A stretch of DNA of 64,000 nt, from NCBI GenBank assembly GCA_030549335.1, contig CM060187.1, forward strand, positions 2,666,001-2,730,000, read 5' to 3'. Positions within the stretch are counted from its first letter, which is position 1. Each line of letters opens with the position of its first letter. Origin of the DNA: Pontederia crassipes. Its lineage: Eukaryota > Streptophyta > Magnoliopsida > Commelinales > Pontederiaceae. Shown in pieces: positions 22,987 to 35,611 of this stretch. A model generated the notes under the pieces. The model saw only the letters and a program-made list of their open reading frames with translations. It searched no databases and was not told where the DNA came from. A program made the translations under genes and the position numbers.

Positions 22987-24400
22987 AGAAGTTTCCTCTA
23001 CATCTTTATGGACATATGTGAACAACAAAAGTACTGATAGGATAGTGGACAGAGGCAAGCTAATGAAAAGGTAGCAAAGGAGGGACCACAACAGATTCCT
23101 TTGGTTGAAAAAATGATAGAAGTGGTAAAAAAAGTAGACATAAAGAGTTTCAGTCTAGCTGAGTGTATTGTCCCAAACCAGCAAATAACATGAGCTAAGA
23201 AGGGACCAGCTAACAATTGTTTCATCCAGGAAGGAAGCTTCCTCTAAAGTAATTGGAGGCACTAAAGATCGAAAATGCCACTGGGAATTGATAGTAGGAG
23301 TGAGGTTATAAAAGGAGATGAAGGCAACCTTGAAGAGGGTTCCAAACTTTGACTGAGTTGGGATCGAGGAGCTGAGGAGGAGTCCATGGCCAACAACCTC
23401 TCTCCTTTCTTTCTATTTTTCTTCTTTTTCTCTTCTTTCATTTTCTTAATGTGTAACTAACCAGTCAACTAGTGGTTGGGGATGTGGATATTGTGACTTT
23501 CGTACTCTGTTCTTGTTCTTCTTTGATGCTTTGATGACTAATAGAATGTTGAGACCTTCTTCTTTTTTTAATGATATTCATTTTCCATTCATGTTATGTT
23601 GCGAATTTGTGTTTTCTGGCAGTTGTATTTGGATTGAGTTATTTTTAATCGTCTTCATCTTGCACCCTCGATCGTAGGGATATGCTAGGCTTTGCACGAT
23701 CGTACGTATAGAAATCGAGCTTTGATGAGATGATTCCTTGGTTGGTTTATTCATTTTCCTTATAGCTGAGACTTTGGAGGAGTTCCTGAATCACTATCGC
23801 CTTGCACTCCTTATCATAGGAATATGCTAGGCTCTGCGCGATCATATGTAGAGAAATTGAGCACTGATGATAGTGATTCGTAGTTAGAATTTGCGTCATG
23901 TTAGCAATGATGGATTTCTATTATCTGGTTTAGACGTCGTACATTTTCATACCGAGACGAGAGAGTTGTGCATGCTCTGAGGCTCCAACAATAAACGTGC
24001 TCGAAGCATGTGCGTATGACTTTCCTTATCTACTTTCGATTCTTCTTTGATTTTGAGTGTCTCTCTGAGAGGGAAAGTCTTTAATCCTTCTTCATCGTCG
24101 ATGACACGAGAGGGCGGATGGCGAATGAGCTATATCTTAAGAACTCTCAATACTCCTAAATTGTATTTTCGAATCGGACTCTCCACCTCCTCCTTAAATC
24201 GTCTAAACACCCTTTTGTCCTCTGCATTCTACCCGAGGGTTATCTTTATTTCTCTGAGGTGGATGCAAGTCGATCGTAGCTGCATCGACCTCAGTTTATT
24301 TCTTTGGAACGCTTAGGTACTTAGTTGTTAGGAAGGCTTAGCTCAATCCAAAGAGGAATGGTCGATTCATATGCTCAGTCGGCGTGCACGAGAGTGACGG
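22987..24400 (+). mobile_element. Possible remainder of an old gypsy-type LTR
   Basis: A TATAAAAGG box near 23315 is followed by a CT-rich leader (about 23400-23450). Then comes a region with a repeated motif, ATATGCTAGGCT..GC.CGATC.TA (units near 23660 and 23802). The layout resembles the long LTRs of Tat/Athila elements and would continue the piece starting near 18010. No protein-coding part is present. The end is not sharply defined. Confidence 0.3.
23660..23885. repeat. Spaced duplication with ATATGCTAGGCT core
   Basis: Two copies about 141 bp apart share TTGCAC, ATCGTAGGGATATGCTAGGCT or close, GC(A/G)CGATC and AGAAAT(C/T)GAGC. They are diverged and are part of the LTR-like block around them. 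Confidence 0.65.
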
Positions 24401-24915
24401 TGGAGCTGAACATATGAATCCCTTACGTGTGTAAACTAGACTTACCATGAGCATGAGAGTGTCGCGGACAAGTCAAGTGATCTTTATCACGATGATACTT
24501 TAATATACACATTAAAGGGCATTCAAACATTTTTATCATAAATGCAGTTCAAAGAACATAAGTTTCAAGTGAAAACATTCCCCCAGCCCTAGTGTTTACC
24601 TACACTGGTCTTTGTCTAATTTTACATTAAAAACTCATAAAAATTAGTGTAGTTTTATTTGTTGTGATTTATAGTTTATAGCATCTCACTTTCTCATTTT
24701 GAACAACACATATAGACTTATGCTTTTCCTTCAAATAGTTCAATTAAGTGTGAACATTTTAACTTTGTCTCTGTTGATCGACCCTCAAGCACTATAATGA
24801 TATGCCATATACTTGCGATTCTCATAGTAATAATGTAGAGGATATATAAATTTTAAAACTTCATTCAACATTTTTCTGTACTCTCTATACACACTTTTAT
24901 GACGAGTCATGTATC
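24400..24915. other. Unassigned AT-rich spacer
   Basis: I see no coding potential, terminal repeat or known motif here. It lies between the LTR-like block on the left and the minus-strand copia element on the right. Confidence 0.5.
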
Positions 24916-25685
24916 TATAGGATCAAAAGCACCAAGAGAGGGGGGTGAGGAGGGGGTGGGAGGGGGTGGGGGTGAATTTGTGTATAAAAAACTTCTCAAA
25001 AATTTACTTTCGGAAAAATCAATAAGAACGATCACAAGCAAATAACGATAAGACGTAAGTGAAAGATAAAGAACAAATGCAAGGAGACACAATATGATGA
25101 CGAGATTTGATCTCAAATCTTTGGCCTACATCTCCGCTCCGACTTTTCGACCTCGAGACCGCCGGAGATCCACTATCTTTCTCTTTTCTTGTAGGGAGAG
25201 AACAATCCTCTTTACACAACAAATCTTCTTTTCCGCTCAAGAGGCAAGGCACACCTCTTATATAAGGAGCTCTCAATCTCACTAGATTAGAAAGAAAATG
25301 TTTCCCTTTAACTCTTTTCTTTTACAAATTTTTTCTCACACTCAAGGCTAAGAAAAGAAAAAGGAAGAAATTGGCAATATTGTGCTAAAAAACTTGAGAG
25401 GAGCTCTAGGATGTTTTTTCTTGCTTGGATGATATTCCTTCAGGCTTTGACACTCTTTTTATATGCTCCTAGATGTGAGAATTCGTTCAAAAAGTCTTCC
25501 ATAATTTTCTCCTCAAAATAATAACCGTTACTGTTCATTTGACCGTGAGGCCAGTCGACCGCTGTGATGGGCTGGTCGATCGGTCTATGTGATCGTTGTC
25601 TCATTTTCTGTGTTTTGACGTTGTCCGGTCAACCGGTTCTTCGACCGAAACATCGATCGATAATGTCTCGACGTCGACATTATAT
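24916..25685 (-). repeat. 3' LTR (incomplete) of the SIRE-like copia
   Basis: This LTR matches 34540 to about 35260 on the same strand, including the ATAACCGTTACTGTTCATTTG block and the CGGTCAACCGGT-type motifs. A run of G-rich repeats near 24938-24973 is expanded compared with the partner LTR. Confidence 0.8.
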
Positions 25686-27595
25686 GTTCATGCACTAACA
25701 AATGTGACTGTTGTCACTACAAAATGGTGCATGACACTAGTATACCAATACAAACATCAAACATCAAACATCGTCCCATCCTAAAAAAAACACCGTCCTG
25801 AACTTCTCCTCCTTTTGACATCATCAAACAACTACTCCTCATTAGGACTATCATCCTCACGAGCTACGGGCGGAATAAAATCGTGTGATGCATAGTAGGC
25901 CTGTATCCAACAAAGTATCGGGAGTCATGCTCCATCCGTCGAAAACGACGATCCATCTGAGTCACATGATGGTCTATGGCAGCCACCTGCTGTGATAAGG
26001 CCGTAAAATCATAAGCACTATAAGAGGCCGAGGGAGCGTGCTGGGAAGATCCAATATGCTCAGCGGGCGCCGAAGGAGGAGGGAAGCTGGGACCAGCCTT
26101 CGGTGTTGGCTCTCCATCAGTGGCATCATCTCTATCATTAGAATCCATCGATGCATGTGATAAAAGACATAATGGCCAAAATGAAGAAATAAGGCATCAC
26201 AGATGCAGAAACAGTGAAGAAAGAAGAGATCAAAGTGAGTGACCACTGTATAGTGCCCGGCTCGAGAAGTGATCATGCGACTATGAAATCCGAAATGTTC
26301 AGAACATCCAATCAATGGTATAGGCACATCGGACTTCGTGAGAGGCGTACAAGGCTTCGAAACTAATAGAGACGTCCCTATTGACAAAAAGATGACTATC
26401 AAAATCAGTGGGCTCGGGAGAAGATGACTGACGAGTATGTCCACGGGATCATCCTCATCCATGACCTCGTCCACGTTGAACGGGCTCGGGTTTGGGTTTC
26501 GGTTCAGGTTCACGTGGGAGGATATAAATGGTACTACTGGAGCCAAGGAAGCGATGATGATGCTGAAAGACCATCCGACGTGAATACCCATCATCATCGG
26601 CCATGAATTCAACAATGATGGTCGGAAGAGTCTGGTGATCGAAAGAGGTGCCGAAAGGAAATTTGACGCTTGAAACTGGGCGGTCGAGAGAGAGAGAAAG
26701 GAAGAGAGCTGTGTCAAGAGAGAGGAGGAAATGATCGGAGGAGAGAAGTACGGTAGGCAAAAAGAATTTGATGAGAAGAGAGTGATAAGGATGACCGGAG
26801 AGACGGTGACAACGACAACAGAGGCGGCAGAAGGTTAGTCAGACGAAAGACTGAGGAAGGGGTGAGCGACGACAGGTATGACGACAGAGAGAGAAAGAGT
26901 GGCTGGCCGGTGGACAATTGACGAGAGAAGAGTGAGAGAGAAGCAGGATGGCTGGCGGAGAGGGGTTGCCGAAGAATAGAGAGACGGACGGTGAGAGAGG
27001 AGAGAGAGAGAGCAACCGGCGGAGGAGGCGATCGAAATGCCTGGCGGCGATCGTCGAAGGAAGAGGCGGCCGACGGAGGTGGCGATCGAGACAACTGACG
27101 GCTGTCTTCGAAGGAAGAGGGTGGCTGGTCGATGACGACTGTAAGATTCGTCAGAGGAGAGGGTTTGGTCGGCTGGTCGAAGTTTGGGGTTAAGTCGCAA
27201 GCGGTGGCAAGGGCAGCGGTCGCGTGGGGAGAAAAAAATGTTCGACGGACAGTTATTTTCCGAATGAATAATCCATCGGTCGATGGATGCAAGCCGGACT
27301 CAGTCATATACCGGTCGATCGGTGTATCATATCGGTCGGCCGATCCTAGTTTGACGATTGTGCACATTTGTAAATTTCACAGCGGTCAACCGGTCCTTCC
27401 AGTCGGTCGACCGATCCCTGTATTTTTCAAAATTTGAATCATTAAAATCATGTTCCAGAGATACAAATGTAAGTGTTGTGCAACACTTTTAATGTTCCAT
27501 TCATGTCAAAAGTGATATTGCATAACCAAGTCACTTTTACTTAGAATTGATATGCAAGAGTTGATCATTCCTAATTCCATTCTAAGCATGCAAAA
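25686..27595 (-). other. Region between pol and 3' LTR of the SIRE-like copia
   Basis: On the minus strand a stretch near 25864-26148 encodes AALSQQVAAID-like heptad-rich sequence (the visible part reads LSQQVAAIDHHVTQMDRRF), preceded by P/S-rich sequence. A PEPKPKPEP stretch occurs near 26480. The product is not recognised. By position it corresponds to the envelope-like frame of SIRE elements. A second cluster of CGGTCGACCGG-type motifs lies at about 27270-27415. The region is a broken fossil. Confidence 0.4.
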
Positions 27596-30500
27596 TCATT
27601 TTTCACTCAAGGGTTTTGTAAATATGTCTGCAAGTTGAACTTCAGTGGACATATGTTCAATGGCAATGTCCTTAAGGGTCACATATTCTCTAATGAAATG
27701 ATACCGCAAGTCAATGTGTTTAGTCCTAAAGTGTCGAATTAGATTTTTGGTCATTTCTATAGCACTTGTGTTATCGCACTTCATGGGTACATTGAAATAA
27801 TTTGCACCATAATCAAGCAATTGTTATTTTATCCATTGTATTTGTGCACAACAACTACTGTCGACTATATATTCGACCTTGACGGTAGAAAGTGCGATAG
27901 AATTTTGTTTCTTGCTAGCCCATGAAATGATAAAACTATCAAGAAAATAATACATCCCACTAGTGCTTTTTCTATCAACTTTACACCCGACAAAATCCGC
28001 ATCGGTGTAGGCATGCAATTCAAATGTGGAATTTCTATCGTACCAAATGACTAATTCACTTATATGCTTTAAATAGCGTATTATCCTTTTTACGGTGATT
28101 AAGTGTGATTCTTTGGGAGATGATTGAAACCTAGTACACAAACACACACTAAACATTATATCTGGCCTAGATGCCGTTAAATAGAGCAAACTAACAATCA
28201 TACATCTGTACCTTTTTTATCAATGGACTTGTCTTTTTCATCTTTATCCAATTTTGTAGTAGTGCTCATAGGATTTGTGCTCGGCTTGCATTCGTTCATC
28301 CTGAATCTTTTAAGCAACTCTCTTGTATATTTTTCTTAATTGAGAAAAATGTCTTCCTTGAATTATTTCACTTGTAGGTTTAGAAAGAATGTGAGCTCTC
28401 CTACAAGACTCATCTCAAATTTTTGTTGCATAAGAGTTTCAAACTCTTTGCATAGGCATTCATTAGTAGCATCATAAATGATATCATCAATATAAATGTA
28501 AACTATTAAAATATCATTTTTAAAATATTTTAAAAACAATATGGTGTCAACTTTCCCTTTTTGAAAGTTATTTTCAATTAAAAATGAACTCAATCTTTCG
28601 AGGGGCTTGTTTTAATCCATAAAGAGCTTTTGAGAGTTTAAAAACATGATGTGAAAAATCTGAATTTTCAAAACCTTGATGTTGTTCAACATAAACTTCC
28701 TTATTTATAAAACCATTTAAGAAAGCCGATTTAACATCTATTTGAAAAAGTTTAAAATATTTATAACATGCAACAGCCAAAAGCATCCGAATTGCCTCAA
28801 GTCTAGTAACGGGAGCAAAAGTTTCATCAAAATCAATCCCTTCAATTTGTGAGTAACCATTGACCATTAATCTAGCTTTGTTCCGCACAATGACACAATT
28901 TTCATTTAACTTGTTTCGAAAGACTCATTTGGTTCCAATGATAGGATGGTCCTTGGGTCTTTCCACAAGTTTTCACACTTGATTTCTTTCAAAATTATTT
29001 AATTTCTCATGCATTGCATTGATCGAATTTGGATATTCAAGTGCTTCATCTATATTGTTTGGCTCAAAATTTGCAAGAAAAGTCGAAAAAGTACATAGAT
29101 TTTTTAAAAAATTTCTAGTTTTTATACTTTCATTTATATTACCTATAACTTGATCAAATGGGTGTGATGAGACATATTTTCAATTTCTAGGGATGATTTG
29201 ATTCTCTTTTTTTTGAGGTTCTTCCATTTCTTCCACCTTTGTGATGTAAGTTTTTGCTTCCTCTATGCCTACAATTTCAAGTTGTCTTTCTACTTCAATT
29301 ATTTCTTCATCATCATCATATACTTTCTTGCTTAAAGAATCGTTAGTTTTATTGAATTTAACATTAATAGATTTTTCAACAACTAATGTTCTTTTTTTTA
29401 TACACTATAAGCTTTACTTGTACTAGAATAACCAAGAAAAATATCATCATCACATTTATCATTAAATTTGTCTAGTTTATCTTTGACATTCAAAAAATAG
29501 CATTTACATAAAAAAACTTTGAAATAAGAGATATTTGGTTTCTTACAAAATAATACTTCAAAATAAGTTTTGTTCTCAAGAAATCTAAATAGGATCCTAA
29601 TGAAAACATAGCACGATGTGTTTACGGCTTCTGCCCAAAAATATTTTGGTAACTTGCTTTCATTTAAAATTGTTCTAGTCATTTCTTGTATAGTTTTATT
29701 TTTTCTTTCTACTACTCCATTTTGTTAAGGTGTTATAGGAGTGGAAAAATTATGAGCGATTTTATTTTCTTCGCAAAATAACTCAAATTTATGATTTTCA
29801 AATTCTCCTCCATGGTCACTTCTAATTTTTAAAATCTTTTGTTCAAATTCGTTTTGAATTATTTTTACAAATTTTGAAAATATGTTTAGCGTTTCATCTT
29901 TCTTTGCGAGAAAAATAGTCCAGGTGAAATGAAAGAAATCATCAACAATCACAAATACATTTTTTTTTCTCCTAAACTTGTCACATTAATCTGTCCAAAC
30001 AAATCAAGATGTAAAAGTTCCAAGGTCCTATGTGTACTAATAACTTATTTTAATTTAAAAGAACTTTTGGTTTGTTTACTTTTTAGACATGGATCACAAA
30101 TATTGTTTTTCTCAAATTTGATTTTAGGCAAGCCTCTAACCAATTCATGATTGGAAAATTTATTTAGCAATTTATAATTTGCATGTCCTAATCTTCTATG
30201 TCACAAGTTTATGTCTTCGTGCATTAAACTAAGACATTTTTCATTTTTTAAGTTATCAAAATCAATTTTGTATACATTATTGTACTTAAAATCCATGTGT
30301 AAAACTCTGTTATTTTCATCTAGTATCAAACGTTTGTCCTTTTCAAATTTGACTAAATAATTTTTATCGCATAGTTGACTTATGCTAATTAGATTATGTT
30401 TTAAATTTTCAACAAGCCAAACATTTTCTAAATACATTTTGTCATGCTTACCAATATTACCTATATCAATTACTCTTCCTTTGCTATTGTCTTCAAAAGT

Positions 30501-31631
30501 GACTTTTTCTTCATTTTTCTTTTTCAAATTGATGAAATTTGAGACATCAACGGTCATATGTCTTGAGCATTCACTATCCAAATATCATTACCTTCATTGT
30601 ACTTAAAAGCTTCCTACAAGAAAGTAATTAGGAGTTTCATCTTTTTGGTACCCAAACTTGCTTGGGTCCATCTTGGTTAGTTATGATTCTTTTCGGAACC
30701 CAAATTTTCTTCATCCATTTATTTATTCCTTTCCTAATTATGCAATCATAAGAATAATGTCCTTCATATTCACAATAAAAACAAATAATATGTGATCTTG
30801 TGTAATCATATGATGCTTTAACAAATAAATTTTTTTTGTCATCCTTCTTTTCAAAAGAATTGAAACCAAGTCCCTTTTTGTTTGAAGATATTCTAGATCC
30901 ACCAAGCATGACATCTAACATTTTACTTCCATTTGATAATTTTTCAAGTTGGTAGTGATATTTGGGATTGAATAGTGATAACTTGCTGAAATTAAAGAAA
31001 AGATCAAATTTTTAAATTTTTGGTCTCCCAACTCATTAGCTGCAAGTGCACAGGTAAGTTGTAGTAGACTCAGGTTATCGTATCCACAAAGATTTGAAGT
31101 CCTAAACTACCTAAAAATAGTTTAGATTAATCCTAACTAAGATAGCAAAAACAGATTTTTAATTGGAAGTGAAAACAATTTTTTAACAAGTGCAGAATGA
31201 TAACAGATTTTGGGGTTTTAAAAACTTTTGCAAAACTGAATTATAAATGCTAAATTAATGACTAGAAAGGTTTAATTATCAATGAAGAAGGTTCTTCTAG
31301 GATTTGGGATTCATCTAGATTAATTAAGGATGGAATGGATCAAGTTATCATTAAATGTCCAACTTTGATTCAATCATGAAAATGGTTGTTTTCACAGCTC
31401 AATAAGCATCTAACTAAGCAACATATTGTCATATAGTTGTTAGCTAGATTGAATCAATAGAGGGTCCTCACTGAAAATCAAGTTATCATTCAGCTCAATG
31501 GGGTATTCATTGCTGATTTTTACAATTCAAAGAAATTCTACAATGATAACTTGTAATTGCAATTATAAAAAGATGGAATCATTCCAATCAATCAAACTAG
31601 GATGAAATCTACTCAAATATGATGCTTGTGC

Positions 31632-32360
31632 TCCTTGATTCATCTCTGAATTTTAAGGGGATTTAAATTCAACCTCTCGGCTGCAAAATAAAATGAAATC
31701 CACACAAGCATAATTCAATTGGAAGCGCAAAACATATGACCACAGGAATTCACAATTTCCATTGCTCCTTGGCCCATCTCTAGATCTCAAGGATGACCTA
31801 ATGATTACCTCTCAGCAGTGCATTAAGTTGAGGCTTAACAAAGGGAATCATAATTCAATTGGAAATCAGAAACAGAAATCAGCAAATAGAATTATGCAAA
31901 TTCAGGAAATTAGAATCATAAACTAATGAAATTCTGATTTGCCAACTGATTCTTGACCCATCTTTGGACTGCAAGACATTCCTAAGATTCACCTCTCAGT
32001 GATAGATTAGATTCAGGGGATTCAATTGGCAAAACATGTTCCAACAAGAAATCAGAATTCAAGCTTTTAGTTCAGAAATCAGAGGAACAATCTGATTTGA
32101 GTCAAAATGATTGTCCAAACATCTTGATTCATTTCTGAACAAGATAGGAACAATAGCAACATCCCAATGACTCAACTAATCAGATGGAGAGTGAAGAACA
32201 TGTTCAAACAGCCACATAAATCAGAATGTTCATGAAATCAGGTCCAGAAATTCAGAAAATCAGAAAACTAGAAATCAGAAATCAGATTGCAATAAAATGA
32301 AATCCAGAAGATACTATCTCTTAATTCATTCCTGAAAGATGATTAGATCAAACAAGACTT
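31632..32360. repeat. Five degenerate repeats, spacing 130-200 bp, inside the solo LTR
   Basis: The string CTCCTTGATTCATCTCTGAA and its variants start at about 31632, 31765, 31950, 32121 and 32318. Each is followed after 20-40 bp by ACCTCTC or a related string. Between them lie many AGAAATCAGA words. The repeats are strongly diverged. Confidence 0.65.
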
Positions 32361-32959
32361 CTCAATCATCAATTACAAATGGATCTAATGATAACATAGC
32401 ATGAATCAATATAGAACATTTTTGAAATCTAAAAATCAGGATTGATTTTAGTGCAGGATTATAAACCATTCCATATCCATCCAAAACTAATCTAAACTAC
32501 TACCCTATCCTAGAAGAAATGAAGTTTAGCTCCTCATAATTACAAAACTTGACATCAAATGGATTGAGAAACAGATACAAATCATTGTTTGAAGTGTCTC
32601 GACAGTAGCAGCAGCTCCACAGCAGCCTCCTTCCTTGCTCCAAACCCTTGATTGTCCAACTTCCCCCTTTCCTCCTTCAGAAATTTCACCTTTTATATCA
32701 CTCCTCTCCACCCTTGGATAAGCATCAGAATGTTCTTTATCCTTTGATTGCATCCACCTGTCCCTGGACTGAATTCACAGCTGCAGATTCCCTTTTGTGC
32801 AGGAAAAAGTAGATGGTCCCTCCTACTTTTTCTACTTTTTGGCCACCTTTCTTCCTGCTACAAATCCCAAAACAGCAAGTATCAAAACCCTTGAATGGTG
32901 TTTTGACAAATAAAGATCAAGATGATGATAGTTGCTAGCTCAGATATCAAATAAAATTG

Positions 32960-33540
32960 GGTGTTGTGCAGGAGTGATAACTTATATCGATATTAATGAT
33001 TTTAGGGACCCGGAATGATAATTTGTCACAAATCATGGAAATTATCCAAATGCAAGTGATTCAAAGCATTAGAAGCAGCAAATGGACTAGAGTAACAAGT
33101 GAGTGCATTCAGAAATCAAATATGAATGAGATTTCTAAGAAGTAATAACTTGGGTGCCCAAAAATGATAACTTATATGACTTAAAAATGATAACTTGTGA
33201 TAACTTGAGTTGTGGTTATCCAAATATGATGAAATTTGACCAGCAATGAGTTAGAACAATAATAAGATGATTGCTTAAGGTCCCTGTGCATAATTAATGG
33301 TTTTGCATGTCAAAAAGACAAAATTGCCCTTTAACGATAACTTGGTAAAGGAAAAACGATAACTTGTTCAAATGGACTTAAAACTTTGCACAAGTTGAGA
33401 TGTGACTATCCAAATATGATTTATGCATGATAATGATGGATTTAGGGCAAGAAAACCATTGGAAATCAGTTCACTCAAAATAATGATAACTTAACATATG
33501 TGAATGATAACTTGTCCTCAAAATGATAACTTGACATAGA
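32960..33540. repeat. Cluster of GATAACTTG words
   Basis: About nine ATGATAACTTG or CGATAACTTG words occur on the plus strand in under 600 bp. The inverted word CAAGTTATCATT appears near 31340 and 31480. The motif also matches the block's own terminal sequence. Confidence 0.7.
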
Positions 33541-34539
33541 ATTTAAATATTAATGGATTTTGACATTTCAGAACCTCTATGCACATGGAATTAAGTATGA
33601 AATGAGGAATATCAACTAGTTATCACAATGTATGCATTTCAAGTATAATTGGACCAAATATAGGTAAAAGTGGGACTCGATATGTATGAAATGCATCTAA
33701 AATGGGTTAGAAACTTATAGTGATCAGCAAGTGATAACAAGTTCAACTTTCAATTTATTAATAACTAGAGTTGGAAGAGTTAGATGACCCATCATGGATA
33801 TTAGCCATTAGACATATGTAAGCTTCTTCGTCATCACTAGAGGAGGTGTTGGAGTCATTATGTTCATCTTCACTTTCATTCCAAGTGATTTGAAGAGTCT
33901 TTTTCTTTCTTCTTGAGCTTTCTCCATCTTTCTCCTTTTTGACCAAATTTGGACATTCATTTTTGTAGTGTCCAATCTTTTTGCATTCAAAGCAAGTTAT
34001 TTGACTTTTGCTTAATGACGATCTTCTCTTGGTGAAGTCTTTCTTCTTCTTTTGATTAGCAAACTTGAGATATTTGTCGAGCTTCTTTGCATATAGGGAA
34101 ACTTCTTTTCATCAAGATCATCATTCTCGTCACTTGTATCTTCCTCATCTTTATTTGCCTTCAATACCAATGTTTTCCTTTTTAGGGTGTTTGCTTCATC
34201 ATCCTTGATCCCGATCTTATAGGTTAAGAGTGAACCTATAATATCATCATCTTTATTTTTACCTTTTCAATCTAATTTTACTAAAAGTTTTTCTCCTTCG
34301 GTATACTCTGAAGGTTTTTTCTTACTTAAATCAAAACCATTTTGAATAATATCCCACATATCAATATCAATAGAATAAACATAGGCTTGCATCCTAATTT
34401 TCCAATATGCAAAATTTGAGGCATTGAAAAGTGGAGGACGATTAATAGATTGACCTTCGGAAAAATTGAAACCACTTGACGCCATAGCTTTAAAGATGTT
34501 TTAAATCTTAAAACTAGAGCAACCCGCTCTGATATCAAT

Positions 34540-35460
34540 TGTAGGATCAAAAGCACCAAGAGGGGAGGGGGTGAATTGGTGTATAAAAAAACTTCACAAA
34601 AATTCACTTTCGGAAAAATAAGTAAGAATGATCACAAGCAAATAACGATAAGACGTAAGTGAAAGATAAAGAACAAATGCAAGGAGACACAATATGATAA
34701 CGAGGTTCGGCCTCAACTCTTTGGCCTATGTTCTCGCTCCGACTTCTCGACCTCGAGATTGCCGGAGATCCACTATCTTTCTTTTTTCTTGTAGGGAGAG
34801 AACAAACATTTTTCTCCGCTCAAGAGGAAAGGCACATCTCTTATACAAGGAGTTCTCAATCTCACTAGATTAGAAAGAAAATGTTTCCCTCTAACTCTTT
34901 TCTTTTACAAAATTTTTCTCACACCCAAGGCTAAAAAAATGAAAGAAATTTGCAATCTTGTGCTAAAAAACTTGAGAGGAGCACTAGGATGTTCTTTCTT
35001 GCTTGGATGATTTTCCTTCATGCTTTGGCACTCTTTTTATAGGCTCCTAGAGTGAGAATTCATTCAAAAAAGTCTTCCACAATTTTCTACTCAAAATAAT
35101 AACCGTTACTGTTCATTTGACCGTGAGGCCGCTCGACCGCTGCATGGGCCGATCGATCGGTATATGTGACTGTTGTCTCATTTTTTGCGTTTTGACGTTG
35201 TCCGGTCAACCGGTCCTTCGACCGATACATTAATCGGTAATGTCTCGACGTCGACCGGTACATATCGCTGTCGACCGGTATATCGATCGGTATAGTCTCG
35301 ACGTCAACCGTTATAATCCCGTCTTTTCTTCCACTGAATATCAATCGATCGGTGCCATGGCCGGTCGACCGATGGTTCGACCGGTCGTGTGCTGAAAATT
35401 TTTTTTCTTCCAATTTAATTTGGTGATTTCTTCTGTGAATCTGGTCATATCAATTCTACA
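34540..35460 (-). repeat. 5' LTR of the SIRE-like copia
   Basis: The LTR is 921 bp, with TGTAGG...CTACA ends on the plus strand, adjoining the primer-binding site on the left. It contains many CGGTCGACCGG, CGATCGGT and CGACGTCGA words (about 35130-35390). Confidence 0.85.
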
Positions 35461-35611
35461 CCTGCATATCATCACTTGAGCATAGATTAGTACTTTTTAT
35501 GTCCAATTTAATTTGTTATCATTAAAACATGAGATTCAACAATATCATGGAGACTAAGACAAGGAGAAGAAACGAGGGTTTCTTTCTTGGTCGTGATATG
35601 GGTCAATGTAT

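Larger units (their letters stand above)
30976..33739 (-). mobile_element. Probable solo LTR of a Tat/Athila-like gypsy element nested in the copia
   Basis: On the minus strand the block runs from TGTTATCACTTGC to GCAAGTTATCA, giving TG...CA ends with short inverted repeats. Near its end CTTTGTGGATACGATAACC and CCTGTGCACTTGCAG match the pre-primer-site region typical of Tat/Athila LTRs. The length (2.76 kb) also fits that group. Inside are five diverged repeats of a CTTGATTCAT(C/T)TCTGAA-like motif and a cluster of GATAACTTG words. No target duplication was recognised, and part of the host gag seems absent at this site. Confidence 0.5.
24916..35460 (-). mobile_element. Ty1/copia element of SIRE-like type, decayed, minus strand
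   Basis: The 5' LTR is 34540-35460 and the 3' LTR, incomplete, is 24916 to about 25685. The primer site ATTGATATCAGAGCGGG adjoins the 5' LTR. Reading on the minus strand: gag start with FNFSEGQSINRPPLF near 34480, a CCHC knuckle and an acidic stretch near 33760-33990, protease DSECSRHMT near 30575, integrase SDHGGEF near 29810, reverse transcriptase ([15 protein letters not shown] near 28830, YIDDI near 28500) and RNase H to about 27600. The 1.9 kb between pol and the 3' LTR has open stretches; SIRE-lineage elements carry an envelope-like frame there. Another element's solo LTR (30976-33739) lies within. The element is broken, with roughly ten or more breaks, and is old. Confidence 0.85.

Noticed and set aside
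18362-22991. Target-site duplication for the Tork-type copia
   Set aside because: The 5 bp at the two flanks (AGCGT and AGAAG) do not match, so no duplication is claimed.
25686-27595. Host gene captured by the SIRE-like copia
   Set aside because: No known host domain is visible. The position fits the family's envelope-like region, so capture is not needed as an explanation.
31340-33540. CRISPR-like or satellite array based on repeated GATAACTTG words
   Set aside because: Spacing is irregular, the words are short, and the setting is a plant retroelement LTR.
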